A stretch of DNA of 64,000 nucleotides from Pelotomaculum schinkii (GTDB lineage: Bacteria > Bacillota > Desulfotomaculia > Desulfotomaculales > Pelotomaculaceae): positions 558,001 through 622,000 of the forward strand of contig NZ_QFGA01000002.1 in assembly GCF_004369205.1 (NCBI RefSeq). Reading direction: 5' to 3'. How positions within the stretch are numbered: the first letter of the stretch is position 1; each line of letters begins with the position of its first letter. Made by a program: the position numbers and the translations under genes. Shown piece after piece: positions 19,573 through 29,104 of the stretch. The notes under the pieces are model-generated. The model worked only from the letters and a program-made list of their open reading frames with translations, had not been told where the DNA came from and did not search any database.

Positions 19573-20751
19573 TTAAAACGAAACCCGGCCGATATTTGCA
19601 GCCAACCTGTCCAGCGCTTCCCGGATCCGTTGTTTCTCAATAGTCAGGGCCATCCTGAAATACCCCTCTCCGTTTTGGCCATACCCGATGCCCGGGGTGA
19701 TGACTACGCCTGCCTGTTCCAGTACCAATTCGGCAAAGGACGCGGAGGTATACCCTTTTGGGACCGGCGCCCATACATAAAAGGACGCCTTGGGCTTCGT
19801 CAGGTTCCAGCCGAGGCTGTTCAATCCGTCAACCAGAATGTCGCGGCGTTCCTGGTAGATTGCGTTCTGTCTATCAACAATTTCCTGTGGACCCGTGAGA
19901 CCTGCCGCTGCGGCATACTGAACGGCCTGGAATACACCGGAATCGATGTTGGACTTGAGCCTGCCCAGAGCTTCAACCGCCTCCGGATTGCCTGCGGCCC
20001 ACCCGATCCGCCAACCGGTCATGTTGTAAGTCTTGGATACCGAGTGAAATTCGATACCGACTTCTTTCGCGCCGGGAAATTCCAGAAAGCTGTGGGGCTT
20101 ATAGCCGTCATAAGCAACGTCGGAATATGCGGCGTCATGGCAGATCAGGATTTCATACTCCCTGGCAAAGTCAATGGCCCGGCGGTAAAAATCACCGCCG
20201 GCCACCGCGCCGGTTGGGTTGTTGGGATAGTTTAAGAAGAGCATTTTGGCCTTTCTGGCCACATCGGGGGATATCGCGTCGAAATCGACCAGGTAGCCGT
20301 TTTCCTCGCAAACAGGTATATAATGGGGCGTCGCTCCGGCCAGAATAGCTCCGCCGGAATAGACCGGGTAACCCGGATCGGGCGCCAGGACCGTATCTCC
20401 GGGATCGAGATAACACCACGATATGTGGGCGATACCTTCTTTGGAGCCAAGGAGGGACACAACTTCGGTACGGGGATCGAGCCCAACCCCGAAACGCTGG
20501 TTGTACCAGTAAGCCACAGCCTGGCGGTAGCTGAGCATACCAACCGAAGACGGGTACTGGTGGTTGGCAGGATTTCTGGCCTCTTTTATCAGTTCCTCAA
20601 TAATATGGTCCGGTGTCGGGCGATCCGGGTCGCCGATACCGAGGCTGATTACATCGACTCCCTCTTCCTTTTTTGCGGCAATAAGATTCTCAATCCTGGC
20701 AAAAAGATAGGGCGGCAGGTTGCGGATACGTTGCGCTTCTGTAAATTTCAA
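19573..20751 (-). CDS. dapL: LL-diaminopimelate aminotransferase
   Basis: Converts tetrahydrodipicolinate directly to LL-DAP, bypassing the succinyl/acetyl branch. I start it at TTG 20751 (AAAGGAAAG six bases upstream) because this gives the canonical [20 protein letters not shown]-terminus and 392 residues; the ATG at 20769 has no ribosome site. PLP lysine is in [24 protein letters not shown] is present. dapF, the next enzyme, lies directly upstream. DapL is typical of Desulfotomaculum-type Clostridia, methanogens and plants. Confidence 0.92.
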   Translation of the reverse strand: MKFTEAQRIRNLPPYLFARIENLIAAKKEEGVDVISLGIGDPDRPTPDHIIEELIKEARNPANHQYPSSVGMLSYRQAVAYWYNQRFGVGLDPRTEVVSLLGSKEGIAHISWCYLDPGDTVLAPDPGYPVYSGGAILAGATPHYIPVCEENGYLVDFDAISPDVARKAKMLFLNYPNNPTGAVAGGDFYRRAIDFAREYEILICHDAAYSDVAYDGYKPHSFLEFPGAKEVGIEFHSVSKTYNMTGWRIGWAAGNPEAVEALGRLKSNIDSGVFQAVQYAAAAGLTGPQEIVDRQNAIYQERRDILVDGLNSLGWNLTKPKASFYVWAPVPKGYTSASFAELVLEQAGVVITPGIGYGQNGEGYFRMALTIEKQRIREALDRLAANIGRVSF

Positions 20752-20973
20752 CCTATACTTTCCTTTCATATATGTATTATCAAGGTCAAGCTAATTCAAG
20801 CTTACCTAATACATTTTATCACTGCGACCTCAACTTGCAACATTTTTATAAAATCATTACGTTATTATGACGAATTTTTTATGAAATTGATGTACCGTTA
20901 ATAACCAACTAAATTGCCAGCAAAACCCTGCTTTAAACAAGAGACTGTCGAAGCGGTGTGCAACAGAATTGTA

Positions 20974-21810
20974 TTAGAAGGGATATACCCCGCTGAACAC
21001 CTCTTCGGCCGGTCCGGTCATGTAGACATGGTTATCACCTGCCCACTCGATTAAAAGGGCGCCCGTACTTAAATGGACCGTAACCAGCCGGCCGGTGTAC
21101 CCGTTTAAAGCGCTGGCTACACCGGTCGCGCAAGCGCCGGTGCCGCAGGCCATGGTTATGCCAGCCCCTCTTTCCCACACCTTCATATTCACTTCGGAAC
21201 GGTTCAATACCTGTACAAACTCCACGTTGGTCTTGCGGGGAAAGGCTGGGTGAGTCTCAAAACGGGGACCCAACCGGGACGGAGAAACTGCCTCAACGTC
21301 AGGGACAAAGATAATGCAGTGGGGATTCCCCATGGAAACCGCTGTAATCCGGTAAGCTGTCCCATCGATCTCCAATTCCTCATCAACAACCCGGCCGGGA
21401 GCCCCCAACATGGGGATATCTGCCCGCTCAAGGCGCGGTTCACCCATATCCACCCTGACCAGCGTTACTTGGCCGTTCTCTATGATCAACTCTGGAATGC
21501 GAATGCCGGCCAGGGTTTCCACCCGTATTTTTTTCTTTTTAACCAGGTCGTGCTCAAACAGGTATTTGGCTGCACAGCGGATGACATTGCCGCACATCTC
21601 GGCCTCACTGCCGTCGGAATTATAGATGCGCATGTTAACATCGGCTGTACGCGAGGGGAGCAGCGGCACTAAACCGTCTGCGCCGACTCCGAAATGACGA
21701 TCGCAAATTTTGACGGCCAGTTCTGGAAAACGGTCTAAATCCAGCTCCTGTTCAAAACCGTTGACCAAAACGAAATCGTTGCCCAGACCCTGCACTTTAG
21801 TAAATCGCAA
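20974..21810 (-). CDS. dapF: Diaminopimelate epimerase
   Basis: Epimerises LL-DAP to meso-DAP for lysine and peptidoglycan. The two catalytic cysteines are present in MCGNVIRC (about residue 73) and ACGTGAC (about 222), with the N-terminal [10 protein letters not shown] motif. 278 residues. Paired with dapL 220 bases downstream; the gap between them shows no gene. Confidence 0.95.
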   Translation of the reverse strand: MRFTKVQGLGNDFVLVNGFEQELDLDRFPELAVKICDRHFGVGADGLVPLLPSRTADVNMRIYNSDGSEAEMCGNVIRCAAKYLFEHDLVKKKKIRVETLAGIRIPELIIENGQVTLVRVDMGEPRLERADIPMLGAPGRVVDEELEIDGTAYRITAVSMGNPHCIIFVPDVEAVSPSRLGPRFETHPAFPRKTNVEFVQVLNRSEVNMKVWERGAGITMACGTGACATGVASALNGYTGRLVTVHLSTGALLIEWAGDNHVYMTGPAEEVFSGVYPF

Positions 21811-21958
21811 GCCTACAGGAACCTCCTTTAGCTTTTAAAACTTGATCCGCCATATATTTTACCCTATTTGCACACGCAGGTACATATTATCCTACAAATT
21901 TACTTTTTACTGTCTTTTAGGCCATACATATACAACGTTTTGTTATAAGTGTCTGAAC

Positions 21959-22414
21959 TTATTTAATTTTTACAACTATTTCAACTTCCACGGCAGCTCC
22001 CAGCGGCAGTTCACTTACCCCGACGGCGGACCTGGCATGCCGTCCCGCCTCTCCGAAAATTTCACCGAGTAACTCTGAAGCCCCGTTGATCACCTTGGGC
22101 TGGTTGACAAAACCCGCTGCGCTGTTGACGAAACCGGTTACTTTGACAATCCTTTCCACATGATCAAGGCTGCCTGTCATCTCCCTGACCGCGCTTAAAC
22201 AGTTGACGGCACAGATTTTTGCCGCTGTATAGCCCTGGTCTTCCGTCAGTTCACACCCCATTTTGCCCTTGTACGCAAGCTTCCCATCCACCAGGGGGAG
22301 TTGGCCCGAAGTGTAGATATACTTGCCGACCATAACCGCCGGTACATAGGCCGCTACAGGTTTGGGGACCGGGGGCAGTCTCAAACCCATACTTTCCAGC
22401 TTTGCTTCATACAT
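21959..22414 (-). CDS. ridA: RidA/YjgF family protein
   Basis: Probable enamine/imine deaminase of the Rid superfamily. The ATG at 22414 has AAGGAGATG upstream and gives 151 residues, somewhat longer than RidA (about 130), with the core ...YTSGQLPLVDGKL and ECLSAV-like NCLSAV segments. It lacks the clear C-terminal EIEAVA Arg-containing motif of true RidA (here VEVEIVVKI), so it fits the YjgH/Rid-like subgroup of about 150 residues. Single gene, divergent from the small transcription unit to its right. Confidence 0.8.
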   Translation of the reverse strand: MYEAKLESMGLRLPPVPKPVAAYVPAVMVGKYIYTSGQLPLVDGKLAYKGKMGCELTEDQGYTAAKICAVNCLSAVREMTGSLDHVERIVKVTGFVNSAAGFVNQPKVINGASELLGEIFGEAGRHARSAVGVSELPLGAAVEVEIVVKIK

Positions 22415-22544
22415 ATGCTCATCTCCTTCGTAATCACATAATAACATGCCCATTACAGTTATAGAGATTCTTTTTCGTTTGGCTCATGCTTTGTTATAGG
22501 CGGGCTATACTATAAAGGATGTTGACCAAGAAAGGAGCATGCCT

Positions 22545-22595
22545 GTGCCGGATCATACCGGACCCAGGGGACCTGCCGTCAACCCCAGTTCTTAA
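22545..22595 (+). CDS. Possible 16-residue peptide (or leader) ORF
   Basis: GTG 22545 follows AAAGGAG with seven-base spacing and opens 16 codons rich in Pro and Gly, ending at TAA 22595; an in-frame ATG two codons earlier is too close to the ribosome site. A possible -10 (TATACT, 22506-22511) lies upstream and a terminator 16 bases downstream, so the ORF fills a stand-alone transcript of about 120 bases. I do not recognise the peptide. Confidence 0.35.
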   Translation: MPDHTGPRGPAVNPSS

Positions 22596-22610
22596 TACCT
22601 TTTGGTAGCC

Positions 22611-22639
22611 AAGCCGGGGAGCCACCCCGGCTTGTTTTT
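22611..22639 (+). terminator. Rho-independent terminator
   Basis: AAGCCGGGG (22611-22619) pairs with CCCCGGCTT (22625-22633), followed by GTTTTT. It ends the short unit that starts near 22515 and sits 115 bases before rqcH. Confidence 0.88.
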
Positions 22640-22754
22640 CGAGATGCCCTTTATCTACCGGCCTCTATGTAATATAATGTAACAGGATCTGCCAGGTTAC
22701 TATCTTGTCGAATCCCCTAAGAACAGTTTTAGTCTTCAAACGGAGGAATATACC

Positions 22755-24548
22755 ATGCCTTTTGACGGCCTGGTCCTGGCTGCCGTGCGCCAAGAACTTG
22801 AGGTAAGATTTTTAGGTGCCCGCATAGAAAAAATCTACCAGCCGGAGAGGGATGAACTTGCTCTTATCCTGCACCAGCCCGGCCTGCGGCAGCGGCTGCT
22901 CCTCTCGGCCCATGCCCGGGACGCGCGGGTCCACCTGACGGCAACCGCAAAAGAAAATCCCGTCAGCGCTCCCCTATTCTGCATGGTGCTGCGCAAACAC
23001 CTGGAAGGCGGGCGAATTCTTGCATTTGAACAGCCTGGACTGGAGCGGGTACTGATTATTAAGATTGAATCCCGCGATGAACTGGGACGTTTATCTGAAA
23101 AACACCTGGTCTGCGAGATTATGGGCAAACACAGCAACATTATCCTTTTAGACCCGGACTCAAGAATTATCCTTGACGGGATCAGGCGCTACTCGCACTC
23201 GGTCAGCCGTTACCGGGAAGTACTGCCGGGCCGGGATTACCTCCCTCCGCCTGCCCAGGGCAAGCTCAATCCCCTGGCGCTGGACGAGGATGGATTCCGC
23301 CAGATTTGTCTTGACGCGCCGCTGGAAACCACCCTGCCAAACTTGCTGCAGAAACGTCTGGAAGGCTTAAGCCCTGTCACCTGCCGGGAAATTGTGCACC
23401 GGGCCAACCTGCCCCTCGACTTGCCTTTGGACCAGTGCGGTGATTATGACCTGAGAGCCCTGTGGACAGCGCTTTGCACAATAATCATCCCCGCCAGAAA
23501 GGGAGAATTTGAACCTTGCCTGCTTACCGGCAAGAAAAGGGAACCCCTGGACTTCGCGGCAATCGACCTCAGCCACACAGGTAAGAATAGCAAGTACAAC
23601 GGCATGAATGCGCTGCTGGACTTTTTTTTCACCGCCCGCAGCCACCAGCAAAAATTCAGCCTTCAGAAAAACGTTGTTACCGGCTTGCTGAACAAAGAGA
23701 TTACCCGGCTGGCCAAAAAGGTGTCTATATATAACGAGAGTATGGATGATACAGCAGGGGCTGATCGGCTCAGGCTATACGGTGAACTGCTGACGGCCAA
23801 CCTTTACCGCCTGGATAAAGGGATTGCGGAAGCTCGCCTGGAAAATTATTACGATCCCTCCTGCCCCCTCGTAACCGTACCCCTCGACCCGCAGTTAACG
23901 CCTTTGGAAAATTGCCGGGTTTATTTCAAAAAATATGTTAAAGCAAAGCATACCCGTGCTGCGGTAGAGTCGAGGCTGGCCTTGGCCCGGGAAGAGCTCA
24001 GCTACCTGGAAGGGGTTAAAACAACCGTGGAGCAGGCCGGCAGCCAGGCCGAACTGGATGAAATCAGGCAGGAACTAACCGAGCAGGGTTACCTGAAAAT
24101 GCCCGTCCCACGACCGGGCACAAAGAAAAACAAGAAGGAGCGGCTTATACCCAAGCCTCACTCCTTCCGCTCTTCCGATGGCTTTACAGTTTTCGTGGGT
24201 AAAAACAACAAGCAGAACGACTACCTGACTTTGAAAATGGCCGTCCAGGACGATCTTTGGCTGCATACCAAGGATATCCACGGAGCGCACGTGATTATCC
24301 GTGCGGAAGGGAGGGAAATCCCTGCCAGGACGCTGGAGGAGGCCGCCGGGTTGGCCGCCTTCTTCAGTAAAGGACGCTCTTCGACAAAGGTGGCGGTAGA
24401 CTACACCTTGGTCAAGCATGTACACAAGCCCAAGGGAGCAAGGCCCGGCATGGTCATCTACGAACACCAAAAGACCATAATGGCGGCGCCCGATGAGGAT
24501 AAAGTTGAAATGCTAAGAGCCCCGGAGCCGGACCAAAGTCAAGCCTAA
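22755..24548 (+). CDS. rqcH: RqcH/FbpA, NFACT family ribosome quality-control factor
   Basis: Bacterial Rqc2 homologue that binds stalled 50S subunits and recruits Ala-tRNA to add C-terminal alanine tails. Domains in order: NFACT-N (about 1-200), helix-hairpin-helix region (200-290), long coiled coil (about 300-450) and NFACT-R (450-590) with the LWLHTKDIHGAHVII core. 597 residues is normal. GGAGG lies before ATG 22755. Monocistronic on the plus strand, upstream of a repeat element. Confidence 0.93.
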   Translation: MPFDGLVLAAVRQELEVRFLGARIEKIYQPERDELALILHQPGLRQRLLLSAHARDARVHLTATAKENPVSAPLFCMVLRKHLEGGRILAFEQPGLERVLIIKIESRDELGRLSEKHLVCEIMGKHSNIILLDPDSRIILDGIRRYSHSVSRYREVLPGRDYLPPPAQGKLNPLALDEDGFRQICLDAPLETTLPNLLQKRLEGLSPVTCREIVHRANLPLDLPLDQCGDYDLRALWTALCTIIIPARKGEFEPCLLTGKKREPLDFAAIDLSHTGKNSKYNGMNALLDFFFTARSHQQKFSLQKNVVTGLLNKEITRLAKKVSIYNESMDDTAGADRLRLYGELLTANLYRLDKGIAEARLENYYDPSCPLVTVPLDPQLTPLENCRVYFKKYVKAKHTRAAVESRLALAREELSYLEGVKTTVEQAGSQAELDEIRQELTEQGYLKMPVPRPGTKKNKKERLIPKPHSFRSSDGFTVFVGKNNKQNDYLTLKMAVQDDLWLHTKDIHGAHVIIRAEGREIPARTLEEAAGLAAFFSKGRSSTKVAVDYTLVKHVHKPKGARPGMVIYEHQKTIMAAPDEDKVEMLRAPEPDQSQA

Positions 24549-24678
24549 TAGAGCTGAAAATAGATATTCATCATACCATAACGAAACCCAAAAAATGTTG
24601 GTATGAATTAATGTGAAATTGTTTACAGCCCGATATATACGAGTGTATCGCAATGTAAAGGTCATTGTTAATTGGATC

Positions 24679-25016
24679 TCGAAAAGCCTCATGCGTAGTG
24701 GGCTTGGGGTTATCCTCCGCTCTCTTCGCAATTCTCCATTTGTGCAACAAGAGTGTCATGCCGACCGCATCTACAGACAGCCATCCGCTAGCTACGCGCT
24801 ATTCAAGCTTTTCTGCAAGCTACGCACGCGCTAAGGAACGCACCCAGGTGCAGGCTTATACTGCATTTCTTACCGGTCAGTCGTAGGGCGTAGGCTTATA
24901 CTGACTTGTATCTGGGTCAGGCGTAAGGTGATGATCCCCGGGTATTATTTTTTACGCCTTACGCCTTACGGCCTACGGCTATTTTAGCCCCAAGCCCGCA
25001 AGTCAAGCCTTTTCGA
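24679..25016. repeat. MITE-like element with imperfect terminal inverted repeats
   Basis: Left end 24679-24709 (TCGAAAAGCC...GGGCTTGGGG) and right end 24988-25016 are imperfect inverted copies of about 30 bp. Inside there are no credible genes but a TATACTGCATTTCT box (24858-24871) and 7-bp units of the CGTAAGG/CGTAGGG type on the left with their complements (CGCCTTA CGCCTTA CGGCCTA) at 24952-24978, able to form a long hairpin. The remaining parts of the 24549-25177 gap show nothing else. Confidence 0.7.
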
Positions 25017-25177
25017 ACAATATTCTTGAGACAGGTGAGGTAAATGACGTGGAATATGTCTCCCCATTGTCACTCTCCAGTGTGCATTTTCATTGGTAGC
25101 TTATACTTGTTTATAGAACAGCGTAATGCTTCTATCTTAACCTGTGTTTAATCCTGCGCGATAAACAGTACTTGTCT

Positions 25178-25750
25178 TTAAGTTCTGCTGCCCGGCTTGA
25201 TTGCCGGAATGCCCTGCCGGCAGAGCGGGCATTCCTCTGGCTCGTAAGATACTACCTCCATGGTCAGGAGCGCTTCCGTCCTGACCCCCAGGTCCACCGT
25301 GCCGTTGCTGCGGTCAACCAGCACCCCCGCGCCCACGACCTCGCCGCCCAGACCGCGCACAACTTCAATGACCTCCCGTACCGAGCCGCCTGTCGTAACC
25401 ACGTCCTCAACGACCAGGACTTTTTCCCCCGGTTCAATAGAAAAGCCCCGCCTGAGTTTCATCATGCCGTTTTCTCTCTCTGTAAACAGGCTGCGCACAC
25501 CCAGCGCCCGTGCCGTTTCATACGAAACGATAATGCCGCCCATGGCCGGACCGATAACTGCCGACACCCCTTCCCCCTGAAACCGTTCCGCCAACTCACG
25601 GCAGAGTGTTTCCGTATAATTGGGATGCTGCAAAACCAGGGCGCACTGAAAGTACCGGTCCCCGTGCCGGCCCGAAGTCAGGCGAAAATGGCCGGACAGC
25701 AAAGCCCCGGAATCTTGAAAGATTTTAACAACCTCATTTTGTGATAACAT
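25178..25750 (-). CDS. pyrE: Orotate phosphoribosyltransferase
   Basis: Joins orotate and PRPP to give OMP. The PRPP-binding motif VLVVEDVVTTGGS is intact near residue 110. The 190-residue protein is of the archaeal/Clostridia length class and ends with a short Cys-containing tail (CPLCRQG) that could be a zinc knuckle, seen in some family members. It lies 5 kb from pyrF and outside the pyr operon, with no PyrR attenuator upstream. Confidence 0.94.
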   Translation of the reverse strand: MLSQNEVVKIFQDSGALLSGHFRLTSGRHGDRYFQCALVLQHPNYTETLCRELAERFQGEGVSAVIGPAMGGIIVSYETARALGVRSLFTERENGMMKLRRGFSIEPGEKVLVVEDVVTTGGSVREVIEVVRGLGGEVVGAGVLVDRSNGTVDLGVRTEALLTMEVVSYEPEECPLCRQGIPAIKPGSRT

Positions 25751-25838
25751 GACGCACCTCTCTATTCAAGTATCCGTAAACACTGATATCTTAGACACTC
25801 ATGCCGCATGAGCAGCATCTGCTGAGAATGAAATAATG

Positions 25839-27008
25839 CTATTTCCCCTCGCCAGTGAAGTGAATCGTAATATCAACAATCTCCGGATGGTTCCCAATCC
25901 GGATCGGCGGACCCCAGGTCCCGAACCCAGACGACACGACAATTTGGAAATCCCCCTTACGGAGGTACCCCCAGTCGGTTTCAAAAATCCTCTTGGTGAT
26001 CAGGTTAAACGGAAACAACTGCCCCCTGTGAGTATGTCCGGATAGCTGCAGGTCTACGCCCTGCAGCCGGGCTTCTTCCAGATGGCTAGGCTGGTGGTCC
26101 AGCAAAATCACCGGAAAGGAGCGGTCAACGCCAGCCATCACTGCTGACAGCTCTTTGCGGCCGGACCCTCCGAAACGTTCTCTCGAGCTGTAGTCGCGTC
26201 CGGCGATATAAAAGCTGCCCGCAACTTTAAGACAGTCATCGCGCAACACCGTAACCCCAGCCTCCGAAAGATAATGGCAGGCCTCTTCCGCATGCCCCCC
26301 GATGTATTCGTGGTTGCCGAAGACAGCGTAGACCCCGTACCTGGACTTTAGCTTTAAGAAGCTTTCCGACATCTTTTGCTCTACAAAGGGTCCTATATTT
26401 TCATCAATAATGTCTCCCGGCAACAACACTATGTCGGGGTCAAGGCTGTTTACCCTGTTGATCATGGCCATAAGCCTGCCATTGTGGACAATATTACCAA
26501 GATGGATATCCGACACCACTACCATATGAAGCGACTGCAGACTGCCGGCCTGTTTATCAATGGTAAGATCATAACTGGTGAGCTGCGGGTTCCTTGCATT
26601 CCAGGAGCCGTACAGAACAATCCCCAACACCGCCACGACTACAACAAGGCCTGTTACAGCCGGAAACTGCTTCAGGCCGTGCGGTAAAAAATGCAGCCAG
26701 CGGTCTGCCAGACGTAACAGGTCGACCAGGATTAATGCCAGTACAAAAAAATTCATGGCAGCCAGCCAGTATGAGCCTACCACCGTCAAGCCCGCGCTTA
26801 GCGAGTCCGGCATGAATTGAGCCGCAAACCGGCCGATCAGATAAGAAAAGGCCAGGAAAGAAAAAACAATCCAGTAAACCACACCATACCCGGCGGGTAT
26901 CAGCCTGCCGAAAGCCTGCCAGCCGCGGATACCGATATAGTAGTTTAGACCCGCAAAAATCATGATAAATGCGGCCAGGAACAGCATTAGTTGTGTTTTC
27001 ATTACCAA
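25839..27008 (-). CDS. Membrane-anchored calcineurin-like phosphoesterase (YkuE-like)
   Basis: Four or five N-terminal hydrophobic segments (about 5-30, 40-65, 70-100, 118-135) precede a metallophosphoesterase domain (about 150-385) with all metal motifs: SDIHLG, PGDIID, GNHEY and SGHTHRGQ. Members are often UDP-diacylglucosamine or phospholipid-related phosphodiesterases, but substrate is unknown. Start is TTG 27008 or ATG 27002. Stands alone between pyrE and the GGDEF gene. Confidence 0.88.
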   Translation of the reverse strand: MVMKTQLMLFLAAFIMIFAGLNYYIGIRGWQAFGRLIPAGYGVVYWIVFSFLAFSYLIGRFAAQFMPDSLSAGLTVVGSYWLAAMNFFVLALILVDLLRLADRWLHFLPHGLKQFPAVTGLVVVVAVLGIVLYGSWNARNPQLTSYDLTIDKQAGSLQSLHMVVVSDIHLGNIVHNGRLMAMINRVNSLDPDIVLLPGDIIDENIGPFVEQKMSESFLKLKSRYGVYAVFGNHEYIGGHAEEACHYLSEAGVTVLRDDCLKVAGSFYIAGRDYSSRERFGGSGRKELSAVMAGVDRSFPVILLDHQPSHLEEARLQGVDLQLSGHTHRGQLFPFNLITKRIFETDWGYLRKGDFQIVVSSGFGTWGPPIRIGNHPEIVDITIHFTGEGK

Positions 27009-27132
27009 CCCGTCTGTAATGGAATTGCGAAAATCATTAAAACTAATTATAACTTGCTCACCGGAAATTTCACACTGCCCTTTAAAGAGTTTTTTCGTCT
27101 TTCATAAAAAACAACACTTCCCTGATAAGACT

Positions 27133-27169
27133 AAAACCCGCCAGTTCAATTGTCACCGGCAGGAGTTTT
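27133..27169 (-). terminator. Terminator after the GGDEF/HD-GYP gene
   Basis: On the minus strand CCTGCCGGT and ACTGGCGGG pair with G-U wobbles around an eight-base loop and are followed by TTTTAG. A T-rich stretch on the other side suggests it may also act on the plus strand. Confidence 0.65.
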
Positions 27170-27193
27170 TTTCCCTTGTATTTATTCTTAAAT

Positions 27194-28912
27194 CTAAGTG
27201 TATGTAAACCCGGCTTGCGTTGAGCTCAAGTAATTAAAGTCCGGGTGTTCATTTTTTATTTCAGCAATCAATTTTAAAAACACATCAACTAATCCTGGAT
27301 CAAATAAAGAGCCGCTGCAGCTCTTTAACTCCGCGCATGCTTCAACGAAATTTTTTGCTTTTTTATACGGCCTGTCTGTAGTCATGGCATCAAAGCTGTC
27401 GGTTATCCGGAGGATTCTTGCCTGCAGAGGTATCCCCTCTCCGGCTAGTCCTTCCGGGTAACCCGTTCCATCGTAATTTTCATGATGGTGAATTATAGTG
27501 GGGATTACTTTTTTCAAGGAACTTATTGGCCGTACTATATCGCCGCCCCATTCCGGATGCTTTTGTAGAATTGCCAAATCTGAAGGTTTTAAGGCCTCTG
27601 TACTATTCAATATATCGCGGCTAATTTCGAGTTTGCCGATATCATGCAGGATAGCGCCATATCTCAGTATAAGCATTTCTTCGGTGGTGAAATTCAGTTT
27701 CTCCGCCAGTTTAAGGGAATAATACACCACCCTTTCGGAATGGCCGAAGGTGTACCTGTCCTTAGCGTTGATTATCGTCAGTAAGGTTTTGATGGAATGA
27801 AAAAAATCTCTTTCAGCGCCATTAAAACTATCACGAAGGTCATCTATTACTGAAAAGTACAACTGTACTCTGTTCCTGCTGTACTTGGCCTTATACATTG
27901 CTTCATCGGCCAGGCGGAGAAGCCCCTCGGGGGTACTGCCTTGCTCCGGAAAGCCGGCCACACCGAGAGAAACCGTAATTCTCCCATTGGGCAGGACTTC
28001 CGCTCCCGGAAAGGAATGTGTTTCTATTTTTTTACGAATTCTCTCTGCTATTTTCAGTCCCTCACTATTTGTGTCCGGCACTATTACAGTGAATTCGTCA
28101 CTACCGTAGCGTGCCGCAAAGCATGGCCGCCATTTCACCACACTATTAATAATACCAGCGACCTGTATGAGCACTTCGTCCCCTTGCTGATAGCCGTAGT
28201 TTTTATTATAGAACTTAAAGTAATCGATATCCAGCTTAATTAATGAGAGAGACTTGTTGTTTTTTTCCGCCGACTCAACGCTCTCACGCAGGACTTCCTG
28301 AAAGTGCCGGTGGTTTGACATACCGGTCAGGTCATCGGTGTTGGCTAAGAGGGTCAGGTTTTCCCTGGCCACCCTTTCGGTATCGGCAAAACCCCCAAAC
28401 AGCCAGGCCAGCGTAAATAAAACCATACTGTTGATGATATCCGCCTGAAACTTGACACTTGGGCCGGGTTCAAAACCGGCTTTAAAATCAAAATAAAACA
28501 GGATTGCACCGGAAAAACCCGCAGTTATAAGCCCGGCGGTTTTACCAAGGCTTGTCGAGGCAATGATAACCGGTATAATAAAGATAATTTTAACGATACT
28601 GTCAGCTTTTCCGGTCAAAAACAAAATACTGACAGCGGTTATATAAGAAAACAAAAGTAAAAATGAATCAGTTAGGTTGGGATTACTTGCCAGCAATACA
28701 CCCGAAACAATCCTATTCACGATATAATAAAAGACCGCCAGTCCAATGAAAGCTCCCATTAATGAAATAAGTATTAATTTATAGAGACCACCATCCAAAG
28801 GAACATTAGTCATAGTAAGAAAGGCCATGAAAAAAATAAGCACGCTTATAACATGTGCTACCAGGATGTGTTCAGAGATGCTTTCTTTTCTTATTTCTTC
28901 CCATCTTTTCAT
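27194..28912 (-). CDS. Membrane diguanylate cyclase with HD-GYP domain
   Basis: 572 residues: six to seven N-terminal membrane segments (about 20-185), a GGDEF domain (about 190-350) whose signature reads GSDEF, acceptable in active cyclases, and an HD-GYP domain (about 370-555) with HDIGK, HHE and DGTGYP metal/catalytic motifs. It could both make and break c-di-GMP. No accessory I-site (RxxD) was confidently located. Located beside the agr-like locus but divided from it by a strong terminator. Confidence 0.9.
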   Translation of the reverse strand: MKRWEEIRKESISEHILVAHVISVLIFFMAFLTMTNVPLDGGLYKLILISLMGAFIGLAVFYYIVNRIVSGVLLASNPNLTDSFLLLFSYITAVSILFLTGKADSIVKIIFIIPVIIASTSLGKTAGLITAGFSGAILFYFDFKAGFEPGPSVKFQADIINSMVLFTLAWLFGGFADTERVARENLTLLANTDDLTGMSNHRHFQEVLRESVESAEKNNKSLSLIKLDIDYFKFYNKNYGYQQGDEVLIQVAGIINSVVKWRPCFAARYGSDEFTVIVPDTNSEGLKIAERIRKKIETHSFPGAEVLPNGRITVSLGVAGFPEQGSTPEGLLRLADEAMYKAKYSRNRVQLYFSVIDDLRDSFNGAERDFFHSIKTLLTIINAKDRYTFGHSERVVYYSLKLAEKLNFTTEEMLILRYGAILHDIGKLEISRDILNSTEALKPSDLAILQKHPEWGGDIVRPISSLKKVIPTIIHHHENYDGTGYPEGLAGEGIPLQARILRITDSFDAMTTDRPYKKAKNFVEACAELKSCSGSLFDPGLVDVFLKLIAEIKNEHPDFNYLSSTQAGFTYT

Positions 28913-28924
28913 AAATACACCCCA

Positions 28925-28962
28925 TTTTAAACGAGGCCGGGTAATCCCGGCCTCGTTTAAAA
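28925..28962 (-). terminator. Bidirectional terminator after agrD
   Basis: A 17-bp perfect stem (28925-28941 with 28946-28962) closes a TAAT loop; the stem itself begins and ends with A/T runs, so it can terminate on both strands. It lies eight bases past the agrD stop. Confidence 0.95.
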
Positions 28963-28969
28963 GGACACC

Positions 28970-29104
28970 TTATTTTAGTAAAGAAGACGGAACCTTGGGT
29001 TGATACCACATGTTAGCACACATTGGTCCTATTACACCGCTACTAGCAAATGATACAAGAAGTGTAAATAAACTAAAAAGAACGGCGTTTTTAATATGTT
29101 TCAT
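28970..29104 (-). CDS. agrD: AgrD-like cyclic (thio)lactone autoinducer prepeptide
   Basis: 44 residues from ATG 29104, which has GGAGGTGATAAGA upstream. An amphipathic/hydrophobic leader (about 4-25) is followed by Cys29 in CANMWYQPKVPSSLLK; Cys followed by aromatic residues and then QPKVP plus a charged C-terminal tail is the hallmark of clostridial AgrD prepeptides, in which the Cys thiol forms the macrocycle. Overlaps the end of agrB by 14 bases, as usual. Ring size and final peptide cannot be read from sequence. Confidence 0.88.
   Translation of the reverse strand: MKHIKNAVLFSLFTLLVSFASSGVIGPMCANMWYQPKVPSSLLK

Noticed and set aside
25172-25744. 190-codon plus-strand frame opposite pyrE
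   Set aside because: Exact antisense of pyrE, whose PRPP motif is unmistakable.
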